From an uncultured Planctomycetaceae bacterium (lineage in GTDB: Bacteria; Planctomycetota; Planctomycetia; Pirellulales; Pirellulaceae): a DNA stretch of 6,445 nucleotides. Under the pieces are notes generated by a model. The model had not been told where the DNA came from, searched no databases, and saw nothing but the letters and a program-made list of their open reading frames with translations. Shown one piece after another: positions 1-6,445 of the stretch (positions are counted from its first letter, which is position 1; each line of letters opens with the position of its first letter). The DNA is taken from positions 1 through 6,445 of the forward strand of contig CAIYOB010001423.1 of assembly GCA_903927685.1 (NCBI GenBank). Reading direction: 5' to 3'. A program made the position numbers and the translations under genes.

Positions 1-3000
1 CGCATGAGGAGATCGCGCAGAAGACGGCGGCTGCCGTAGCTGCCCAGGCAGCGTTGGGGCTGGGCACCGCCTCGCACCTGGACAACGGATTGGTGTATGT
101 GGGCGGGGCGAGCGGACTGACGTTGGACGCGACGGGCAGTGCTTTGACGCCGTTTGGCGCTCCCGGCGTCGCGACGGGCAACGTGGCGGTCCCCTTTGTC
201 CCGGGCAGCGTCTATGGCGCAGAGCAGATGGCGGGGGGCATCATCAACGCGATTAACGGCGCCGGGTTCGGCGCATCCGCCACCCTGCGCGGCGGCTCGA
301 CACTCTTTATCAGCGGGGTGGCCAATGCCGCGTCCATCGTGGACGTCGATTCGACGTTTGCCTCGCCGCCGCGGGATGTTTCTGCGATCAAGGATCGAGC
401 CACCAACAAGCTGGCCCCGAACCAATCCTCTGGCACGACCCAATTCACGATTATCTTGGGCGATGTGTTCCTGGACTACGGCGATGCGCCCGACCAGTTC
501 CGGACCTTCAATTTCCGCACCTTGCGGGCGAGTGACGGCGCGCGGCACATCATTCTGGCGAATTCGGCCCACCTGGGCGCCGGAGTGGATGCGGAAACGG
601 ACAGCCATCTGAACGTGCCGGGAGAGAACCTGCTGGCCAATGACGACGATGGCGATTTCCATGTCGATGGCGGGACCAGCGGCCTGATGGTGTCACCGCT
701 GTCGCCGGCGACGGTGCAGGTCCTGATCGACGCGACGACGTTCCTGCCACAGGTGACGAACGCAACCACGATCACGATCACGGACGCGGCGGCCCACACA
801 CGCACGCTGACGTTCAATCTGTATACCGGCTCCCCGGTGCCTCCCCCACCTGCGATCACGTATTACGCGGGCGATTCCGTCCCGCTGCTCGCCGAACGGA
901 TCAAGAACGCGATCCTGCTGGAAGCCGAACTGGGCCATCTCACGGGCGTGAGCGCCGGTTACGAAGACGGCGGCAGCGTCCGTATCGACGGCGCTGCTGC
1001 GGTCAGTCTGGCGGGCCCCGGCCTGAGTTGGCTGGCGCCGCAGACCCGATTGCCCGTCGTGTTGGAGGTGCCGAGTCCCTTCGACGCCGCCAAGGACGGG
1101 ACGTCGTTCTCGCTTGATGACGGGAACACGGCCGTGCGGTTCGAGTTCGAGGAGATCAATCTGGTCGCCAACGGCCTGAGCGGCGCGGACACGATCAGCG
1201 TCCCCTACGATGGGACGACCGGTGCGGCCTCGGTTGCTGGCGCCATCGCCGCCGCGATCAACCAGGCTGTCGCCACCGGCCAGTTGTTCAACCTCGCCGC
1301 GACGGCCAATGGTCCGCGCGTGACTGTGGTGTTCGCGAATCCCGAGTTGACAGCCCGGGACGATGAAGACGGGGTCGCGTTTGAGAAAGACCTGGGCAAC
1401 GGCCTCAAGATGCCCGGCGTGTTCAGCACGAACATCCCCGTCACCCCAATCACCGTGACCGCATCCGGACCCGGACTGCTGGATGCGTGGGTCGACTTCA
1501 ACGGCAATGGCACGTTTGAGTTCAGTGAACAGATCTTCGTGAGCCAGCCCGTGGTGGCTGGTCGAAACGTGTTCGATGGCAGCGACCCGGCAAAGCAGGT
1601 CGTCAGTACGCCTTCCTGGGCCCTGCCCGGCACGACCTATGCGAGGTTCCGGTTGAGTGCTGCGGGCGGGCTGACGCCCGATGGCATGGCCCTGGGGGGC
1701 GAAGTCGAAGACTATCTGGTGACGATCATCGATGGCCAATTGCCGACGGCGGCTGATGACAGCTACACGACCGACGAAGGCATGATTCTGGACACGTTTG
1801 CTTCCCTGGGCCCCGCCGGCTCTGTCTTCGTGCGCGGACTGGACACCGATCCCGACGGCACGACGGTGTTTCGTGCAATTCTGGATTCCCTGCCGAGGCA
1901 CGGGACCTTGATCACAAACGTCTCGACCGGCGACTTCGTCACGACCGGCCAATTCCAATACATCCCGGATCCTGGATTCAGCGGAACGGACGAGTTCACT
2001 TATCGCGTCGCAGACCCGACGGGATTGCTGTCGAACACCTCCGCAACCGTTACACTCACGGTCCTGACGAGAAACGACTCCCCGACGATTGACCTGGACT
2101 CGTTGGCGACGACGCCGGCCGGCGCGACGACTGAGGAAGACGATCCCGCGGGGTTGACTTTCAACGGACTCGTCCTCGACGACGCCTTGGACGATGCGTC
2201 CGATCCGACCGCAACGGAATTGCAGGTTACGCTGACCGTCGCTCACGGCACGCTGACGCTGGCCTCGACCGCCGGATTGGTGCTCTCGGCGGACCATGAT
2301 GGCGATGGAACGTCCGATTTCGATGTCAACGGCGACGGCTCGATCGACGCTGCCGATGTCGTGGACGGGACGAGGGATCGAGCCATCGTGATGCGGGGTA
2401 CGATCCAGGACATCAACGCCGCCCTGGATGGACTGATTTACCACAGTGACCCGAATTTCAACACGGATAGTGATTCCGAGCAACTGATTGTCCACATCAA
2501 CGATCTCGGGTACACGGATCAGGGTACTGCATCGCACGTGCCAACTGACCCTCAAGCAATGATCGCCCGGGCGACGCTGCCGATCACGGTCCAGCCGCTG
2601 AACGATGCCCCCACGCTGACGCTGCCCGCCACGCAACCGCTGGTGGCGTTCGAGGATGTGGATCGGCTGGTTCCGGGACTGGCCGTGGCCGACGTCGACG
2701 CCGTCGAAGGAACCGGACAGATCCAGGTGACGGCGACCGTGCTGAACGGGACCCTGACGGTAACGCCCGATCTGGCTGGCGGCTTGGCGGCTGGCGGGAT
2801 TGTGGGCAGCGGGACGGCGACGTTGACGTTGACGGGCGGTCCGGACGAGATCACGACGACACTGGGCAGCCTGACGTACCGCGGCAAATTGGATTTCAGC
2901 GGGGCCGACACGATGGTTCTGCGGGCTGATGATCTGGGGAACTACGGCGGCGTCGCGTCCCTCGTTTCCGGGACGGTGTACCTGACGGTCCAGCCGGTGA

Positions 3001-6000
3001 ACGACCCCCCCACGCTCGTCTTGCCAGCCGCGTTCGACAATCTGTCGGTCTTCGAGGACGCCAATCTGGCGTTGCAGGGCGTGGTGGTCGGCGATGCCAA
3101 GGACGCGGCCTTCTCGCCCGTAACGCTGCAGGTGACGTTCACCGCCGTGCACGGCATCTTCTTTGTGAACACCAACGTGACCAACGGCGTGCCAGCCAAC
3201 AATATCTCGTTCAACGGCACCAGTTCCGTGTCGTTGAGTGGGACGCCGGCCGCGATCAACGCGACGTTGGCGCACCCCAGCGGGATCGTCTATCGCGGCC
3301 TGCAGGATTACAACAACTACTCGACGGACAAGAACCCCGACGTCGACGAACAGTTGGTGGTCACCGTCAACGACCTGGGCAACGTCGGCGCCGGCGGCGC
3401 CCAGCAGGTGAGCAGCACACGGGCCATCTCGGTGCTGCAGGCCAACGACGGCCCGACGATCACTTCGCCCGGTCCCCAGGTGTTGGACGAGGACAACACG
3501 GCCTTCTACATCCCGCTGCTCGTCGCGGACGTCGATGCCGACGAGAGCCCCACCGATCCGAAACAAGCGGTGACCCTGACGCTGACGCTGACCAATCTGG
3601 CCGGAACCCCGATCTCGACGGCCGGGACGTTGAACGTCCGCACGAACGTTCCGGGCGGGCTCGATCCCACGCCCGTGACCGGCAATGGGACGCTGGCCGG
3701 GGACGGCACGGCGCTGGTGACGATTACGGGGTCGCCCGCCAAGATCAGCGAAACGCTCCGGAATGCCACGGGACTGCGCTATCTGCCGCCGGCCAATTAC
3801 AACGGTTCGCTGCAGCTGGTCGTTCATGTCCAGGATCACGGCAATAGCGGTGGCGGGCTGAACTTGCAGCAGACGGCGACGATTCCGATCCAGGTGAATC
3901 CTGTCAACGATCCGCCGGTGATCACGCTTCCCGCCGGTCCGCACGTGTTGGACGAAGGGCCGGGCCAGAGCCTGACGATCTACGACGTGGCCGTGGCCGA
4001 TGCCGATGTGGCCGCGACCGCTCCCGGCTATGTCGTCGTGACCCTGTCCGTTCCGGCCGGGCAAGGCGCGTTGGCGGTTACCGCCGGCGTCGCCGGAGGC
4101 GTTCCCAGCAACCGGATCACCGGCAACGGCGGCGGAACGATTACCCTGACGGGCACGCCCGGCGAGATCAACCAGACGCTGATGTCGCCGCGCGGCATCA
4201 CCTATACCGTTCCGGACGGGGACTTCAACAACAACCGGATCGGCGGCGACGTGATCCTGACGATCAAGGCCGACGACCAGGGCCGCACCGGCAGCGGCCT
4301 GGTCACGACGCAGACCAGGACGGTTCCGATTACCGTCAATGCCGTCAACGACCTGCCGGTGATCACCGTTCCGCAGACGGCGCAGACCCTGAACGAGGGT
4401 GTGGGCGCGTCCCGGGCCGTCACCGGCATTCAGGTGGCCGACTTGGATCACGACGAGTTGGCTCCGGCGGACATGACGGTCAGCCTGGTGATCCCGGCTG
4501 GCACGGGGACCCTGTCCGTCGCCACAGGGGTTACCGGCGGTGTGACCAACATCACGGGCAACGGCACCAACACCGTGACCTTGACCGGGCGGATCACCCA
4601 GATCAATGCCACCTTGGCGGCCGCCATGGGAGTGACCTACACGGTACCTAACGGCGACTTCAACGTACTGAACAACGGGGGAGCCGTCCCGCTGAGCATC
4701 CAGACCAGCGACCAGGGGCGGACGGGCGCCGGGAGCGTCGTCACCGTCTCGGCCGTAGTGCCAGTGACCGTCAACGCGATGAACGACGACCCGATCATCA
4801 CCGCTCCGGCTCCGACCCAGCTGACGGCGATCGCCGCCAGCGAGGACACGCCGGTCGTCTTCTCAGCGGCCACCAGCACGCAGATCTCGGTCGCGGACGT
4901 GGACGTGCCCGAATCGGCCGACAATTCGCTGAATGTCACGATCCTGGCCAATAACGGGACGTTCGCGCTGGCCACGACGGCGGGCTTGATCAGTGTCAGC
5001 GGCAACGGCTCCGGCAACGTGACGTTCCGAGGCAATTTGGCCGCCGTCAACACGGCGTTGGCGGGAGCAGCCTTTACTCCCACCGCCAACTTCAACGGCT
5101 CGACCACGGTCCGGGTGACCGTGAACGACCGCGGCAACACCGGCGGCGGTCCCAGCCAGGGCGGCGTCAACGTCATCAGCATCGTCAATCTGCGGTTTGC
5201 CGCCCAGAACGACATCCCGTCGATCGTCGTCAATCCGTCCGCGCTGACGATGGCCGAGGATGGGACGTTGAACATCCAGGCCGTGCAAATCACGGATCCG
5301 GACGTCACGGAAACGCCCGGCGGCGAGCTGCTGGTGACCTTGCGGGTCAGCCACGGCACGCTGACCGTCAGCAATGCCTACGGACTGACGGCGGGCGATA
5401 TCTCCGGAAACGGCACTGGGACGGTGATCCTGGCGGCCACGCCTGCGGTGATCAATACCACGCTCCAGGCTCTCGGCGGCCTGGTCTACCAGCCCGCGCC
5501 GCAGTACTTCGGCCCCGACGAACTGCTGGTCGACGCCGACGACCAGGGCAGCACCGGGACGGGTGGGCGAGGGTTTGCCCAAGCCAGCCTGGCGATCACC
5601 GTCGATTCGGCGAACGATCCCCCGGTGCTGACCGTGCCCACCGGCAAGTCGATGAACGAGGACGGCACGCTGAGTCTGGCGGGCATCTCCGTCAGCGACG
5701 AGGATGCGGGAACGGCCACCGTCCAGGTGCAGCTGTCGGTCACCAAGGGCAAGTTGCTGGTGACGCCCATCTCGACAGTCACCGTCAGCAATAACGACAC
5801 GTCACTGGTCACGCTGCAAGGCACCATGGCGGCGCTCAATGCCACCTTGGGCGATCCCGACGGCCTGATGTATACGCCCAATGCCAATGCCAACGGCACC
5901 GACGACCTGACCGTCGTCGCCAACGACCTGGGCAACTTCGGCGGCGCCAACCAGCCTGCCACGGACACCGAAACGGTGCGGATCACGATCGTGGCGGTCA

Positions 6001-6445
6001 ACGATGGGCCGCAAGTGAACGTCCCTGCGGTTCAGCCGCTGCTGGTGGACGAGGATACCAACCTGTCCAACCTCGGCGTGACGGTCGCCGACGTCGATGC
6101 GGCCGAGGGCACCGGCCAGATCCGCGTGACGGCGACGGTCATCCAGGGCACGCTGACCGTCAGCAGCCAGATCCCGGGCGGCGTGCCGTCCAGCCAGATC
6201 GTGAACAACGGCAGCAGTTCGGTCACGCTGACCGGCACGCCCGCCCAGTTGAACGCGACCTTGACGGGCGACGCGACCTATCCCGGCCTGACCTATCGCG
6301 GCCAGAGCAATTACTTTGGCGCCGATCAACTGGTGGTGCGGGTCAACGATCTGGGGAACTTTGGCAACGGCGGCGTGTTGGAATCGTTGGGCACGGTCTC
6401 ACTGACCGTGAATCCGGTGAATGATCCGCCGACCGCCGGCAATGA
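1..6445 (+). CDS. Giant multidomain surface protein, internal fragment (GEVED + cadherin-like tandem repeats)
   Basis: One frame is open from base 3 to base 6443 (2,147 codons) with neither a start nor a stop, so this is an internal piece of a larger gene. Order of parts: two small alanine-rich alpha/beta modules (residues 1-119), a GEVED domain interrupted by two more such modules (158-576), one Big_9/cadherin-like domain (582-688), ten cadherin-like repeats (691-2139) and the first residues of an eleventh. The chain is rich in Thr, Val, Gly, Ala, Asn and Asp, poor in Lys, and without Cys, as expected of an extracellular acidic beta-sandwich protein. Asp-rich junctions (VADVDA-like, VNDxP) suggest calcium binding between repeats. 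No signal peptide, anchor, enzyme domain or sorting signal is in view. Families of this kind are known as large secreted or surface proteins. A role in adhesion or envelope structure is inference. The domain calls and the frame are secure, the biological role is not. Confidence 0.95.
3..152 (+). other. Alpha/beta module copy 1 (N-terminally cut by window)
   Basis: Residues 1-50. An Ala-rich amphipathic helix (AQKTAAAVAAQAALG) is followed by a strand in a Gly-flanked setting (NGLVYVGG) and a GLTLDATGS tail. It lines up with the helix-strand half of copies 2-4 further on: helix, short loop, two Gly, strand, Gly. The edge strand expected before the helix lies upstream of the window. I do not know a formal family name. 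I recall similar pieces preceding GEVED domains in planctomycete giant proteins. The function is unknown. Confidence 0.6.
177..359 (+). other. Alpha/beta module copy 2
   Basis: Residues 59-119. Edge strand GNVAVPFVPGS, then a helix at 69-88 (YGAEQMAGGIINAINGAG), then a GGSTLFISG strand and a DVDST tail. It has the same order as copies 3 and 4: strand, P/A/D-G turn, helix ending in a conserved Ala-Ile-x-x-Ala type face, and a Gly-Gly strand ending in Gly. This is the cleanest copy and the best query for finding the family. Role unknown; probably a structural domain. Confidence 0.65.
384..473 (+). other. Conserved lead-in to the GEVED domain (IKDxAxNxLxPNxxxGTTxFTI)
   Basis: Residues 128-157. 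The stretch AIKDRATNKLAPNQ, then SSGTTQFTI and LGDVFL, runs straight into DYGDAP. The first part resembles the 'I-x-D-x-A-G-N-x-L' C-terminal strand of bacterial Ig-like (Big_5-type) domains. In giant planctomycete proteins I recall this segment leading directly into DYGDAP or DFGDAP. It suggests that the modules before it and the GEVED domain form one larger unit, which may be repeated upstream of the window. Confidence 0.55.
756..1031 (+). other. Alpha/beta module copy 3, inserted in the GEVED domain
   Basis: Residues 252-343. A first beta pair (TTITITDAAAHTRTLTFNLY) is followed by a PVPPPP linker, an edge strand AITYYAGDS, a helix at 292-311 (VPLLAERIKNAILLEAELG), and DGGSVRIDG with its tail. 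The 'T-I-x-x-T-D ... T-F-x-L' beginning matches the 'DGTSFSLDDG ... FEFE' beginning of copy 4. The proline-rich linker is an oddity of this copy. Function unknown. Confidence 0.6.
1080..1337 (+). other. Alpha/beta module copy 4, inserted in the GEVED domain
   Basis: Residues 360-445. AAKDGTSFSLDDGNTAVRF and EFEEI form a beta hairpin, followed by the edge strand DTISVPYDG, an Ala-rich helix at 408-426 (AASVAGAIAAAINQAVATG) and NGPRVTVVF. It ends just before DDEDGV, where the GEVED fold resumes. The 'DGxxFxLxDGxxxVxFEF' start recurs in other giant bacterial surface proteins as I remember them, but I cannot give a family accession. Probably structural. Confidence 0.6.
1746..2066 (+). other. Big_9 / cadherin-like beta-sandwich domain
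   Basis: Residues 582-688. It starts with PTAADDSYTTDEG, has a DTDPDG calcium-type loop, PRHGTLITN, a FQYIPDPGFSGTDEF strand-turn (about 652-665), TYRVAD and a final TVTLTVL strand. This pattern (ADDxYxTxEG, xDxDPDG, GTL, YxPxxxFxGTDxFTYxVxD) is that of the bacterial cadherin-like Big_9 group. It is about 107 residues long, shorter than the repeats that follow, and lacks their D-x-G-N-x-G block. It therefore acts as a distinct joint between GEVED and the repeat rod. Confidence 0.8.
2073..2600 (+). repeat. Cadherin-like repeat R1 (longest, with embedded calcium loop)
   Basis: Residues 691-866 (176 residues). It opens NDSPTIDLD and has an EEDDPAG turn, HGTLTL, GTIQDINAALDGLIY and INDLG. It is longest because the loop after GTLTL holds two successive acidic loops (764-785) and because the NFNTDSDSEQ segment (818-827) replaces the usual NFNGxD. 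The region before its last strand (GYTDQGTASHVPTDPQAM) is also extended. Confidence 0.8.
2292..2357 (+). other. Dockerin/EF-hand-like calcium loops inside R1
   Basis: Residues 764-785 read D-H-D-G-D-G-T-S-D-F-D, then D774-V-N-G-D-G-S-I-D-A-A-D785. The second loop matches the type I dockerin calcium loop DxNxDGxxDxxD, with ligand positions D774, N776, D778, D782 and D785. The first, DHDGDG (764-769), has the D-x-D-x-D-G start of an EF-hand loop. Dockerin loops usually come as a pair with helices, often at a protein's C-terminus. Here there is no clear helix pair and the loop sits in a beta repeat, so it is probably a calcium-binding expansion and not a working dockerin. Confidence 0.65.
2601..2999 (+). 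repeat. Cadherin-like repeat R2
   Basis: Residues 867-999 (133 residues). NDAPTLTLP, FEDVDR, VADVDAVEGTGQ, NGTLTV, ATLTLTGGPDEI, LTYRG, LDFSGAD and ADDLGNYGG. Its segment 896-920 is nearly identical in protein to the same segment of R10 (2029-2053). The INxTL motif seen in most units is ITTTL here. Confidence 0.82.
3000..3443 (+). repeat. Cadherin-like repeat R3
   Basis: Residues 1000-1147 (148 residues). NDPPTLVLP, VFEDANL, HGIFFVN in place of the common GTLTV, SSVSLSGTPAAINATL, GIVYRG and VNDLGNVGAGG. An Asp-rich segment (DYNNYSTDKNPDVDEQL, 1102-1118) takes the place of the NFNGxD turn. The central VTNGVPANNISFNG stretch resembles that of R10. Confidence 0.8.
3444..3905 (+). repeat. Cadherin-like repeat R4
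   Basis: Residues 1148-1301 (154 residues). NDGPTITSP, VLDEDNT, VADVDADESPTDP, LTLTLTN, then an extended loop with NVPGGLDPTP and GNGTLAGDG, then ITGSPAKISETL, LRYLPPANYNGS and VQDHGNSGGG. The usual short 'GTL' hairpin is widened (GTPISTAGTLNV), which explains its length. The DHGN motif replaces DLGN. Confidence 0.8.
3906..4346 (+). repeat. Cadherin-like repeat R5
   Basis: Residues 1302-1448 (147 residues). NDPPVITLP, VLDEGPGQ (E-G in place of E-D), VADADVA, GALAVTAGVAGGVPSN, GGTITLTGTPGEINQTL, GITYTVPDGDFNNN and ADDQGRTGSG. It pairs with R6: both share the YTVPxGDFN turn and DQGRTGxG, which no other unit in the window has in that form. Confidence 0.82.
4347..4781 (+). repeat. Cadherin-like repeat R6
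   Basis: Residues 1449-1593 (145 residues). NDLPVITVP, TLNEGVGAS, VADLDHDELAPAD, GTLSVATGVTGGV, TNTVTLTGRITQINATL, GVTYTVPNGDFN and SDQGRTGAG. It is the closest relative of its neighbour R5, pointing to a tandem unit duplication. Confidence 0.82.
4782..5207 (+). repeat. Cadherin-like repeat R7
   Basis: Residues 1594-1735 (142 residues). NDDPIITAP, ASEDTPVVF, VADVDVPESAD, NNGTFALATTAGL, GNVTFRGNLAAVNTAL, FTPTANFNGS and VNDRGNTGGG. A longer first segment (PTQLTAIAASED) delays the E-D pair. The final strand is VNLRFAAQ in place of ITVxxV, the least regular end in the array. Confidence 0.8.
5208..5612 (+). repeat. Cadherin-like repeat R8
   Basis: Residues 1736-1870 (135 residues). NDIPSIVVNP, MAEDGTLNI, ITDPDVTETPGG, SHGTLTVSNAYGLT, GTGTVILAATPAVINTTL, LVYQPAPQYFGPDEL, ADDQGSTGTGG and LAITV. 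It shares YFGxD with R10 and the DQG form with R5 and R6. Confidence 0.82.
5613..5999 (+). repeat. Cadherin-like repeat R9 (shortest)
   Basis: Residues 1871-1999 (129 residues). NDPPVLTVP, MNEDGTLSL, VSDEDAGT, KGKLLVTP (two lysines, rare in this protein), NDTSLVTLQGTMAALNATL, LMYTPNANANGTDDL and ANDLGNFGG. It lacks the extra VPESA-like residues after VxDxD, which makes it the most compact unit. Confidence 0.82.
6000..6419 (+). repeat. Cadherin-like repeat R10
   Basis: Residues 2000-2139 (140 residues). NDGPQVNVP, LVDEDTNL, VADVDAAEGTGQ, QGTLTVSSQIPGGVPSSQ, SSVTLTGTPAQLNATL, LTYRGQSNYFGADQL, VNDLGNFGNGG and VSLTVNPV. The first half resembles R2 and the middle resembles R3, which suggests shared ancestry of R2-R3-like units. 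Confidence 0.82.
6420..6445 (+). repeat. Start of repeat R11, cut by window end
   Basis: Residues 2140-2147 read NDPPTAGN, the usual opening of a new unit, so the array continues past the window. The 'TAGN' that follows differs from the 'xIxxP' of earlier units. It may mark a change of repeat type, for example a Big_9-like unit that often starts PxAxxD. Confidence 0.6.

Larger units (their letters stand above)
474..1730 (+). other. GEVED domain, split by a ~230-residue insertion
   Basis: Residues 158-576. Landmarks in order: DYGDAP (158-163), TLRASDGARH (173-182), LGAGVDAETD (191-200), a DDDGD acidic loop (214-218), DDEDGV (453-458), AWVDFNGNGTFE (495-506), EQIF (509-512), ARFRLS (547-552) and GEVEDY (566-571). 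This is the full signature of the GEVED extracellular beta-sandwich domain common in planctomycete surface proteins. Normally the acidic loop leads almost directly into DDEDGV. Here about 230 residues lie between them, so DYGDAP to GEVEDY is 414 residues, about twice what I expect for the family. The D-rich loops suggest calcium binding. All landmark residues are intact, so the domain is probably folded with the insertion looped out. Confidence 0.9.
2073..6419 (+). repeat. Array of ten tandem cadherin-like repeats (protein level)
   Basis: Residues 691-2139. Units begin with N-D-x-P at residues 691, 867, 1000, 1148, 1302, 1449, 1594, 1736, 1871 and 2000, with lengths 176, 133, 148, 154, 147, 145, 142, 135, 129 and 140. 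Shared order: NDxPxIxxP; an E-D or E-G pair about 15-25 residues in; VxDxD; a GTLxV strand; a G-x-G loop; VTLxGTxxxINxTL; GLxYxP; (N/D)(F/Y)NG; LxVxVxDxGNxGxG; and a closing VxITVxxV. These are the hallmarks of bacterial cadherin-like repeats in giant surface proteins (tandem-95/Cadherin_5-like in my recollection). The repetition is clear in protein but eroded in DNA. An eleventh unit starts at 6420, so the array continues beyond the window. Confidence 0.88.

Noticed and set aside
154..612. A 152-codon frame on the + strand
   Set aside because: It is out of frame with the main gene, with a Ser/Arg/Pro-rich product lacking any motif. The overlapping main frame has DYGDAP and the other GEVED landmarks here.
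2322..2357. A true dockerin domain implying a cellulosome-type complex
   Set aside because: Only one good loop is present, without the second dockerin segment and paired helices, and it is embedded in a beta repeat. A calcium-binding loop is the safer reading.
693..4451. A 1,252-codon open reading frame on the - strand
   Set aside because: It is exactly in register with the sense codons and ends opposite a sense TCA codon. Its product is an Arg/Gly/His/Asp-rich chain with no recognisable domain, while the + strand shows clear GEVED and cadherin-like domains over the same bases.
4637..5374. A 245-codon frame on the - strand in another register
   Set aside because: Its Val/Ser/Thr-rich product mimics a secreted protein, but that follows from the reverse complement of Thr/Gly/Asn-rich repeats. 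Sense repeats R6-R8 fully occupy the region.
4863..5582. A 239-codon frame on the - strand
   Set aside because: It is the same antisense register as the larger shadow, bounded by a sense TCA at 4863, and its low-complexity translation mirrors the repeats.
5802..6329. A 175-codon frame on the - strand
   Set aside because: Antisense shadow bounded by a sense TCA at 5802. No domain, and R9-R10 on the + strand explain the bases.
2073..6419. Possible DNA tandem repeats or a CRISPR-like array
   Set aside because: Units are 387-528 bases, vary in length, and are alike in protein but much less so in DNA. There are no short identical repeats with regular spacers.
1..6445. Possible pseudogene or frameshifted gene
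   Set aside because: The frame is unbroken for 2,147 codons and domain motifs continue in the same frame throughout, so no damage is visible.

Overview
The window is the inside of one very large protein-coding gene on the + strand. Reading from base 3 there are 2,147 consecutive sense codons (3-6443) with no stop. The window contains neither a start nor an end for this gene, so the real protein is longer than 2,147 residues at both ends. No other credible gene, RNA, promoter, terminator, mobile element or CRISPR array is present. Residue n of the fragment is encoded by bases 3n to 3n+2, and residue numbers below use that rule.

The likely source is a member of the Planctomycetota. The sequence is GC-rich by eye. 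The protein carries a GEVED-type domain with its full set of landmark motifs (DYGDAP, DDEDGV, AWVDFN, ARFRLS, GEVEDY), preceded by an 'IKDxAxNxLxPNxxxGTTxFTI' lead-in. From memory, this combination is most typical of giant surface or secreted proteins of Pirellula/Rhodopirellula-like bacteria. Related architectures occur in other phyla, so the assignment is probable, not certain.

Layout. (1) Residues 1-157 (to base 473) hold two copies of a small alanine-rich alpha/beta module and the lead-in to GEVED. (2) Residues 158-576 (474-1730) are a GEVED domain split by about 230 residues that contain two more copies of the module. (3) Residues 582-688 (1746-2066) are one cadherin-like/Big_9-type beta-sandwich. 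(4) Residues 691-2139 (2073-6419) are ten tandem cadherin-like repeats of 129-176 residues, each opening with N-D-x-P, and an eleventh begins at 6420. The first repeat (R1) has a dockerin/EF-hand-like calcium loop inside it.

The whole is best read as a secreted, calcium-stiffened, rod-like surface protein, perhaps an adhesin or wall/stalk component. It has no cysteine in the 2,147 residues read, few lysines (about 17), and no tryptophan after the GEVED domain. No catalytic domain is visible, so the function is inferred from architecture only. The long antisense reading frames are a by-product of codon choice: they lie exactly opposite the sense codons and end opposite rare TCA serine codons.
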